A stretch of 39,263 bases of DNA, taken from the NCBI GenBank assembly GCA_902533625.1, contig CACAMI010000013.1, forward strand, positions 1 through 39,263. Reading direction: 5' to 3'. Origin of the DNA: an uncultured Alphaproteobacteria bacterium. GTDB lineage: Bacteria; Pseudomonadota; Alphaproteobacteria; Rhodobacterales; Rhodobacteraceae. Shown here in pieces: positions 33,640 to 39,263 of the stretch. The notes under the pieces are model-generated. The model searched no databases and was not told the origin of the DNA. It worked only from the letters and a program-made list of their open reading frames with translations. Position numbers and translations under genes: made by a program. How positions within the stretch are numbered: position 1 is the first letter of the stretch; every line of letters starts with the position of its first letter.

Positions 33640-34461
33640 ATGGAAAAATCAAATGATATTACAGGCCAGATAAGAATAATATCAACAGGCCAGGAAAGCA
33701 AACTTGAAGAGCTATATCAAGAAGGTTCTTTAAAGGTTTTGGCTCCAAAAACATATGGCTTAAGCAAAGAATTGGTCCTAATAAATACTTCAGGTGGAGT
33801 TTTAGGGGGCGACAAATATAACGTTGCCATTGACTTAAAGAAAAACTCAAAATTAATAATGTCTTCGCAGGCCGCCGAAAGGGTTTATAAAAGCAGAGGT
33901 GAGATTTCAGCTATAAACATGAGAGCCAACCTGAGTGGTAAATCTTCTTTAATTTGGATTCCATACGAAACAATTCTATTCAATGAATCGTCGATGGCTC
34001 GAAGTTTTGATATAAATATCAGCAAAGGTTCATCAGCAATTTTTTTTGATCATATAGTTTTTGGGAGAATAGCTTCTGGAGAAGTTTTAATTTCTTCAAA
34101 ATTCAAAGATAATTGGTTAGTTAAATATGATAAAAAACCAATTTTCCATGACAGATTAACTTGGAGTGGAGAGCTCCCAACATCTACTCCATTATTGGGA
34201 AACAGTCTTGCCATATGTTCTATATTATACTTTGGAGATAACGAAGAGTTATATAAAAAGCGCGCTGACGAGATAAATGCAAAAATAATAGGCAATTTGG
34301 TCAGTGAAACTAAGTCAGAAATTAAGTTTGGTTCGACAACAAGAAATAATAGTGTAATTCTAAGGATTGCATCTAAAAATGCTACCACATTAAGAAAAGT
34401 AGCTATGGACGCAGTGAATATATTTTGCTCAGATGAATTGATGCGAACCAGGTTTCAATAA
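33640..34461 (+). CDS. ureD: Urease accessory protein UreD
   Basis: A 273-residue protein of the UreD/UreH family, the scaffold that binds apo-urease and helps UreF and UreG deliver nickel. [42 protein letters not shown] and DHIVFGR are family landmarks and length is typical. It is the first gene of the cluster. A TATAAA (33611-33616) lies 23 bases before the ATG as a possible -10 element without a convincing -35, and no strong ribosome-binding site is visible. ureA follows after 14 bases. The gene begins about 80 bases after the YghU pseudogene. Confidence 0.93.
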   Translation: MEKSNDITGQIRIISTGQESKLEELYQEGSLKVLAPKTYGLSKELVLINTSGGVLGGDKYNVAIDLKKNSKLIMSSQAAERVYKSRGEISAINMRANLSGKSSLIWIPYETILFNESSMARSFDINISKGSSAIFFDHIVFGRIASGEVLISSKFKDNWLVKYDKKPIFHDRLTWSGELPTSTPLLGNSLAICSILYFGDNEELYKKRADEINAKIIGNLVSETKSEIKFGSTTRNNSVILRIASKNATTLRKVAMDAVNIFCSDELMRTRFQ

Positions 34462-34475
34462 GACGAAGGAATAAT

Positions 34476-34778
34476 ATGAACTTGAGCCCTAGAGAGAAAG
34501 AGAAATTGTTTGTTTCTCTGGCAGCTATGGTCGCTAGAGATCGAAGAGAGCGTGGCATTAAGTTAAATCACCCTGAGGCAATAGCGTTAATAACAGACTT
34601 CGTTCTTGAGGGAGCAAGAGAGGGGAAATCTGTAGCTGAGTTAATGGCCTCGGGAGCCAAGGTAATTAATAAATCAGAATGTATGGAGGGCATCCCAGAA
34701 ATGATTTCAGAAGTTCAAGTGGAAGCAACCTTTAAAGATGGAACTAAGCTAGTCACGGTTCATCAACCGATAAGGTAA
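34476..34778 (+). CDS. ureA: Urease gamma subunit
   Basis: A 100-residue subunit of normal size. It starts [20 protein letters not shown] and contains [23 protein letters not shown] in sequence and the VPEMI-like turn [15 protein letters not shown]. With UreB and UreC it builds the (ABC)3 urease that hydrolyses urea to ammonia and carbamate. AAGGA is well placed before the ATG. It is separated from ureB by 12 bases. Confidence 0.96.
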   Translation: MNLSPREKEKLFVSLAAMVARDRRERGIKLNHPEAIALITDFVLEGAREGKSVAELMASGAKVINKSECMEGIPEMISEVQVEATFKDGTKLVTVHQPIR

Positions 34779-34790
34779 AAGGATTTTTTT

Positions 34791-35096
34791 TTGATACCAG
34801 GAGAATTAAAAATTAAAAATTCTACCATTGTAATTAATGAGGCTGAAGATGCTATTCAATTGTTAGTATCAAACGTAGGCGATAGGCCCATTCAAATAGG
34901 TAGCCATTATCATTTTTACGAAGCAAATGAATTTCTCAAATTTGAAAGAGACAAAGCAAAAGGCTACCGCCTAGATATAGCGTCAGGTACAGCAATAAGG
35001 TTTGAACCAGGCCAAGAAAGAACCGTAGATTTAATACCAATAAGGGGCAATAGAAAAATTTTTGGTTTTAATAGCATAATAATGGGATCACTTTGA
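34791..35096 (+). CDS. ureB: Urease beta subunit
   Basis: A 101-residue subunit beginning with the conserved MIPGELK. The initiator is TTG at 34791, with AAAGGA upstream. [36 protein letters not shown] and FGFNSIIMG match the family from end to end. Its stop overlaps the ureC start (TGATG), so alpha and beta subunits are translationally coupled. Confidence 0.96.
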   Translation: MIPGELKIKNSTIVINEAEDAIQLLVSNVGDRPIQIGSHYHFYEANEFLKFERDKAKGYRLDIASGTAIRFEPGQERTVDLIPIRGNRKIFGFNSIIMGSL

Positions 35097-36805
35097 TGGC
35101 TAAGGCGATTGACGGAAAAATATATGCTGATATGTATGGCCCTACTACTGGGGATCAAATTAGACTTGCTGACACAGAACTTTTTATAGAAATTGAAAGA
35201 GATAGTACTACTTATGGAGAAGAGGTAAAATTTGGTGGTGGCAAGGTTATCAGGGATGGGATGGGCCAAAGCCAAGAAACAAATTCGCAAGGTGCTGTCG
35301 ATACTGTTCTTACAAATTGTGTAATAGTTGACTATAGCCAAATCATTAAGGCTGATATTGGAATTAAAGATGGAATAATTTGTGGCATTGGGAAAGCGGG
35401 AAATCCAGATACGCAACCTAATGTATCAATCATAATAGGACCGGGCACTGAAATTATTGGTGGGGAAGGTAGGATTGTTACCCCAGGAGGCATGGACGCA
35501 CACGTTCATTTTATTTGTCCACAACAACTTGATGATGCTTTACATTCCGGAATAACTACAATGTTAGGAGGTGGGACTGGCCCTTCTCACGGGTCGTTAG
35601 CCACAACTGCTACTCCAGGTCCTTGGCATATAGGAAGAATGCTGCAAGCGGCTGATGCTTTGCCAATGAATCTTGCGTTTGCCGGAAAAGGAAACGCTTC
35701 CTTACCAGATGCACTTATTGAGCAAGTTAATAATGGTGCCTGTTGCCTAAAGTTGCATGAAGACTGGGGAACGACACCTGCCGCAATCGACTGCTGTCTG
35801 AATGTTGCTGAAGAAATGAATGTCCAGGTCATGATCCATTCTGACACATTAAATGAATCTGGATTTGTTGAAAATACAATCAAAGCCATTAGGGGTCGTA
35901 CCATTCACGCCTATCACACTGAAGGTGCAGGCGGCGGACATGCTCCAGACATAATTAAACTAGCAGGCGAATTAAATGTAATACCTTCATCAACAAATCC
36001 AACTAGGCCTTACACTGTAAATACACTTGAAGAACATTTAGATATGCTGATGGTTTGCCATCATTTGGATAAGTCAATTGCAGAAGATATAGCATTCGCT
36101 GAAAGCCGCATAAGAAAAGAAACAATTGCTGCTGAAGATATTTTACATGATCTTGGCGCGATGTCGATAATCGCCTCGGATAGCCAGGCCATGGGAAGAG
36201 TTGGGGAAGTTATTATCAGGACCTGGCAAACCGCCGACAAGATGAAAAAGCAGCGGGGCTTTTTATCAGAAGAAAATGGCCTTAATGATAATGAAAGAGT
36301 AAAAAGATATATCGCTAAATACACAATAAACCCAGCGATAGCACATGGACTGTCAGAACATATTGGATCGATAGACGTTGGTAAAAGAGCGGATTTAGCA
36401 GTCTGGAAGCCTGCATTCTTTGGGGTAAAACCTGAGTTAGTAATAATGGGAGGAGCAATAGTTTGCGCTCAGATGGGAGATCCGAATGCTTCCATACCCA
36501 CACCTCAGCCTGTTTATTCCCGATATATGTTTGGGGCCTACGGCAGATCACTCGAAAACAATTCTGTTACATTTGTCTCAGAGGCGGCCAAAGCAAATAA
36601 CATAAATAAAAATTTAAACTTAAGGAAGAACATCTTGGCAATTGGAAATACACGAAAGATAAATAAGAGTGCTATGAAATTAAACTCATACTGCCCAGTG
36701 ATTGAAGTGGATCCAGAAACTTATGAAGTTACTGCTGACGGGGAACTCTTAACTTGTGAGCCAGCAAGTGAATTGCCAATGGCTCAAAGATATTTTCTTT
36801 ATTAA
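35096..36805 (+). CDS. ureC: Urease alpha (catalytic) subunit
   Basis: A 569-residue nickel enzyme, the catalytic subunit. All active-site residues are present with a constant +2 offset from the Klebsiella numbering: H136 and H138 ([10 protein letters not shown]), the carbamylated K219 (LKLHEDWG), H248 ([11 protein letters not shown]), H274 ([13 protein letters not shown]), the flap C321 and acid H322 (VCHHLD), and D362 (ASDSQAMGR). The enzyme should therefore be active. I use ATG 35096, which overlaps the ureB stop; a TTG one codon upstream is not needed. ureE follows after 31 bases. Confidence 0.97.
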   Translation: MAKAIDGKIYADMYGPTTGDQIRLADTELFIEIERDSTTYGEEVKFGGGKVIRDGMGQSQETNSQGAVDTVLTNCVIVDYSQIIKADIGIKDGIICGIGKAGNPDTQPNVSIIIGPGTEIIGGEGRIVTPGGMDAHVHFICPQQLDDALHSGITTMLGGGTGPSHGSLATTATPGPWHIGRMLQAADALPMNLAFAGKGNASLPDALIEQVNNGACCLKLHEDWGTTPAAIDCCLNVAEEMNVQVMIHSDTLNESGFVENTIKAIRGRTIHAYHTEGAGGGHAPDIIKLAGELNVIPSSTNPTRPYTVNTLEEHLDMLMVCHHLDKSIAEDIAFAESRIRKETIAAEDILHDLGAMSIIASDSQAMGRVGEVIIRTWQTADKMKKQRGFLSEENGLNDNERVKRYIAKYTINPAIAHGLSEHIGSIDVGKRADLAVWKPAFFGVKPELVIMGGAIVCAQMGDPNASIPTPQPVYSRYMFGAYGRSLENNSVTFVSEAAKANNINKNLNLRKNILAIGNTRKINKSAMKLNSYCPVIEVDPETYEVTADGELLTCEPASELPMAQRYFLY

Positions 36806-36836
36806 TAAAGATAAAAAAATTTTAGGAAGGTGTAAA

Positions 36837-37283
36837 TTGCTAACGGCAAATAGCGTTAAAGACAAAGCTGAAAAACCATTCGACAGAATATTTCTTTCTT
36901 ACGAGAATAGATTCAAAAGGCGATTACGCATGGAAACTGAAAAAGGGCATGAGTTTCTGTTAAACCTGCCAAAAGCAATTGAATTGCCAATTGGAGGTGC
37001 ACTAATACTAGAGAATGGAAAAGAAATAGAAATCAAAGCACTAAAAGAAAAGCTGTTCAAAGTAACTCCACACAAATCCCAGGATCTTCCAAAAATTTCT
37101 TGGCATATTGGAAATAGGCACTTGCCTTGCCAAATATTTGAAGATTATTTAACAATACAAGAAAATTTTGTTTTCGCTGAGATGCTAAAAAGTCTTAACT
37201 GCAAAATTGAAACAATAAATACAACTTTTTCCCCTATGAAAGGAGCTTATGGCCAAGGACGAACGTTAGGCCATTCCCATTAA
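36837..37283 (+). CDS. ureE: Urease nickel metallochaperone UreE
   Basis: A 148-residue UreE. The N-terminal peptide-binding domain contains DRIFLSYENRFKRRLRM and the C-terminal metal domain has SWHIGNRHLPCQI, with the conserved metal-site histidine. The C-terminal tail is short (GRTLGHSH), unlike the His-rich tails of some species. The start is TTG at 36837, supported by a perfect AGGAAGG six bases upstream. The frame stays open 27 more codons into ureC, but an ATG start there would overlap ureC by 50 bases and add residues foreign to the family. Confidence 0.9.
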   Translation: MLTANSVKDKAEKPFDRIFLSYENRFKRRLRMETEKGHEFLLNLPKAIELPIGGALILENGKEIEIKALKEKLFKVTPHKSQDLPKISWHIGNRHLPCQIFEDYLTIQENFVFAEMLKSLNCKIETINTTFSPMKGAYGQGRTLGHSH

Positions 37284-37292
37284 TTTTTCTCA

Positions 37293-37928
37293 ATGACCGA
37301 GCGCGAACTAAAAAATCACTTTGTTATGGCCTGGCTATCGCCAGCGTGCCCAATTGGAGCATTTGCTTATTCTCAAGGCCTTGAAGCTGCCGTGGAAGAT
37401 GGGTTAGTCACTGATATTAGTTCGTTAAAAGGTTGGTTAAATGCAAGTCTTTCATATGGTTCCATAAAAAATGATAGTATTTTTCTTGCAGCCGCCTTCA
37501 ACTCGAAATCCCTTAGTGAATTACAGAACCTAACCGACCTTTATTATGCTTTTTGCATATCTTCAAGCAGATACCAAGAGTCAAAAAATATGGGACGTGC
37601 TTTTTCAAAACTGGTTACGCTTAAAAATGAGTATGCATTTCCAATTTCCTTAGGAAAGGTTTCCAAAGATCATGGAATTAAGTTAGATAATTTAATTCCC
37701 CTTTTTATGCATTCCGCCTTACAGAATCAAATTTCAGCTGCCCAGAGGCTAATATCACTTGGACAAAGCGACGCTTTCAAACTTCTTACAAGTTTATTCG
37801 CGTTAATAGGTGAAATTGCTCAAGAAGTTAGAACGGGAGAATTAGATAATTTGACTTCTACTAGTTTTATTGCAGAAATTGAGGCCATGAGACACGAAAC
37901 TTTAAATACTAGGATATTTGCCTCATGA
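37293..37928 (+). CDS. ureF: Urease accessory protein UreF
   Basis: A 211-residue all-helical UreF, the partner that bridges UreD and UreG during nickel insertion. [25 protein letters not shown], the [14 protein letters not shown] region and the helical core ending in [13 protein letters not shown] are typical. ATG at 37293, nine bases after ureE. The stop overlaps the ureG ATG by 4 bases (ATGA). Confidence 0.93.
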   Translation: MTERELKNHFVMAWLSPACPIGAFAYSQGLEAAVEDGLVTDISSLKGWLNASLSYGSIKNDSIFLAAAFNSKSLSELQNLTDLYYAFCISSSRYQESKNMGRAFSKLVTLKNEYAFPISLGKVSKDHGIKLDNLIPLFMHSALQNQISAAQRLISLGQSDAFKLLTSLFALIGEIAQEVRTGELDNLTSTSFIAEIEAMRHETLNTRIFAS

Positions 37929-38551
37929 TTAAAGCTGATAAATTAAATGGTCCCCTTAGAATAGGAATTGGAGGACCAGTTGGTGCTGGAAAGACGTCAT
38001 TAACGGCAGCTATATGTAGATTCTTAAAAGCAGACCTTTCTTTAGCTGTGATAACAAACGACATATATACAAAGGAAGATGCAGAATTTCTCAATCAGCA
38101 ACAAATATTGCCAAGCGAACGAATTGTTGGAGTTGAGACAGGAGGTTGCCCACACACAGCAATTAGGGAAGACGCTTCAATTAACCTGACTGCTATCGAG
38201 AGGTTAACGAGAAATTTTCCTGATCTTGACATAGTTCTTATTGAAAGTGGAGGCGATAATTTGTCAGCAACTTTTAGCCCTGAACTAGCTGATATTACCA
38301 TTTATATGATTGATGTAGGGATGGGAGGTGACATTCCAAGAAAAGGTGGGCCAGCAATAACTAAATCTGATATACTAGTGATAAACAAAACAGATCTAGC
38401 TCCGCATGTTGAAGTCGATCTTGAAAAAATGTCATTAGATGCCGAAGTAGCTAGGTCAGGAAAGCCGTTTTTCTTCACCAAATTAAAAACCGACACTGGA
38501 GTACAAAATGTTGTCGCGGAAGCTCTCAAACTTGGTGGAATTCACATCTAG
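37925..38551 (+). CDS. ureG: Urease accessory GTPase UreG
   Basis: A 208-residue SIMIBI-class GTPase that powers nickel delivery to urease. The P-loop is [10 protein letters not shown] (residues 16-25), the nickel-binding CPH motif lies at C75-H77, and [17 protein letters not shown] and NKTDLAP are the switch and guanine-specificity motifs. It overlaps the end of ureF and is the last gene of the cluster. A 147-base gap without a recognisable gene separates it from the YghU-type GST. Confidence 0.97.
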   Translation: MIKADKLNGPLRIGIGGPVGAGKTSLTAAICRFLKADLSLAVITNDIYTKEDAEFLNQQQILPSERIVGVETGGCPHTAIREDASINLTAIERLTRNFPDLDIVLIESGGDNLSATFSPELADITIYMIDVGMGGDIPRKGGPAITKSDILVINKTDLAPHVEVDLEKMSLDAEVARSGKPFFFTKLKTDTGVQNVVAEALKLGGIHI

Positions 38552-38698
38552 TTACGCGATACATATGGTTTTCAAAAGGTGCTAAATGAAATACTTAGTA
38601 TGAATACTTAAACAATTGTTTCAACTACACTCAGGTTATCAAATACCATATTCTTTAAGAGTTTTCCAATAAATTGAATTTTTAGAAAGTAAAAAAAA

Positions 38699-39263
38699 AT
38701 GAACAGTCCAAAAGATTATGTTCCTCCAAAAGTATGGAAATGGGAAGAGCCAAGCGGGGGTGCCTTCGCTAATATAAATAAACCAACTTCTGGGGCAACA
38801 TATGAAGAAAATCTGCCTATAGGCAAACATCCACTTCAACTATATTCTCAAGGAACACCTAATGGTGTGAAAGTAACCATCATGCTAGAAGAGCTTCTTG
38901 CACTTGGACATGCTGAAGCAGAGTATGATGCCTGGCTCTGCAAAATTGCAAAGGGAGAACAATTCTCCTCCGGATTTGTAAAAGCAAATCCCAATTCTAA
39001 AATACCAGTTTTAATTGACAACAGTACCAAGCATCCTCAGCGCGTATTCGAATCTGGAGCTATTTTACTATACCTTTCGGACAAATTTGATGAGTTCATG
39101 CCTCAAGGCTTCAGTGAAAAAACAGAATGCCTTTCCTGGTTATTCTGGCAAATGGGAAGTACTCCCTATTTAGGAGGAGGGTTCGGTCACTTCTATAAGT
39201 ATGCCCCTATAAAAATACGCTATGCTATTGACCGGTACGCAATGGAAACAAAGAGGCAATTAG
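38699..39263 (+). CDS. yghU: YghU-type glutathione S-transferase, truncated by the window edge
   Basis: The first 188 residues of a YghU/Nu-class GST, enzymes with disulfide-bond reductase and organic peroxide activity that bind two glutathiones. GTPNGVKVTIMLEELLALG, AEYDAWLCKIAKGEQFSSGF, the NPNSKIPVL turn, VFESGAILLYL, LFWQMGS and GGGFGHFYKYAPIKIRYAIDR follow the E. coli YghU order closely. The ATG at 38699-38701 precedes MNSPKDYVPPKVW. The frame is still open at the right edge. Two copies of AAATGGGAAG (38738-38747 and 39150-39159) flank the exact segment missing from the pseudogene at 33168. Confidence 0.93.
   Translation, partial: MNSPKDYVPPKVWKWEEPSGGAFANINKPTSGATYEENLPIGKHPLQLYSQGTPNGVKVTIMLEELLALGHAEAEYDAWLCKIAKGEQFSSGFVKANPNSKIPVLIDNSTKHPQRVFESGAILLYLSDKFDEFMPQGFSEKTECLSWLFWQMGSTPYLGGGFGHFYKYAPIKIRYAIDRYAMETKRQL

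Noticed and set aside
36756-36836. An upstream ATG for ureE inside ureC
   Set aside because: It would overlap ureC by 50 bases and add 27 residues foreign to the family. The TTG at 36837 has a perfect ribosome-binding site.
1-39263. CRISPR arrays, tRNA or rRNA genes, transposases or integrases
   Set aside because: I found no regularly spaced repeats, cloverleaf-like segments or recombinase motifs in any spacer; the spacers are short and AT-rich.

Overview
This is an AT-rich, densely packed bacterial window. The gene complement fits a marine-type alphaproteobacterium: an HtpX protease with the C-terminal tail common in alphaproteobacteria, several acyl-CoA-activating enzymes, three photolyase/cryptochrome-family proteins and a compact ure cluster. 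The taxonomic placement is an inference from protein style. No rRNA, tRNA, CRISPR array, insertion sequence, integrase or origin was recognised.

Layout. (1) 1-2339: the end of a thioesterase-like gene, a GAF-domain protein overlapping a small partner, a glutathione S-transferase (GST), and just upstream of the GST a 45-codon remnant of an acyl-CoA ligase. (2) 2446-8637, minus strand: a probable catabolic operon of cytochrome P450, small protein, M20 peptidase, tautomerase, Ldh-type dehydrogenase, APH-type kinase and TIM-barrel isomerase, with ATGA overlaps at its end. (3) 8763-15814: three different acyl-CoA-forming ligases, a rhodanese and a MaoC-type hydratase, divided by two divergent promoter regions. 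(4) 15888-19468: htpX, a LysE exporter, and an O-acetylhomoserine sulfhydrylase divergent from an Lrp/AsnC regulator, with an inverted repeat between them. (5) 19522-24357, minus: an MMPL/RND exporter, a LolA-like periplasmic protein and an outer-membrane barrel, overlapping and probably one envelope export module. (6) 24485-33158: a light-related neighbourhood with a (6-4) photolyase-like protein lacking the usual Fe-S cysteines, an alpha/beta-hydrolase fused to a membrane domain, a class I CPD photolyase, a cryptochrome-like paralogue with an altered flavin pocket, membrane proteins and a 42-residue DUF2256 zinc-finger gene. (7) 33640-38551: ureDABCEFG, complete and with all urease active-site residues. 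(8) 38699 to the right edge: a YghU-type GST, cut by the window.

The most notable finding is a decayed copy of that YghU gene at 33168 to about 33560, directly before ureD. The urease cluster therefore sits between two direct copies of the same gene, one dead and one intact. The dead copy lost exactly 412 bp between two 10-bp direct repeats that are still present in the intact copy. This points to duplication, or recombination-mediated gain, around the urease genes.
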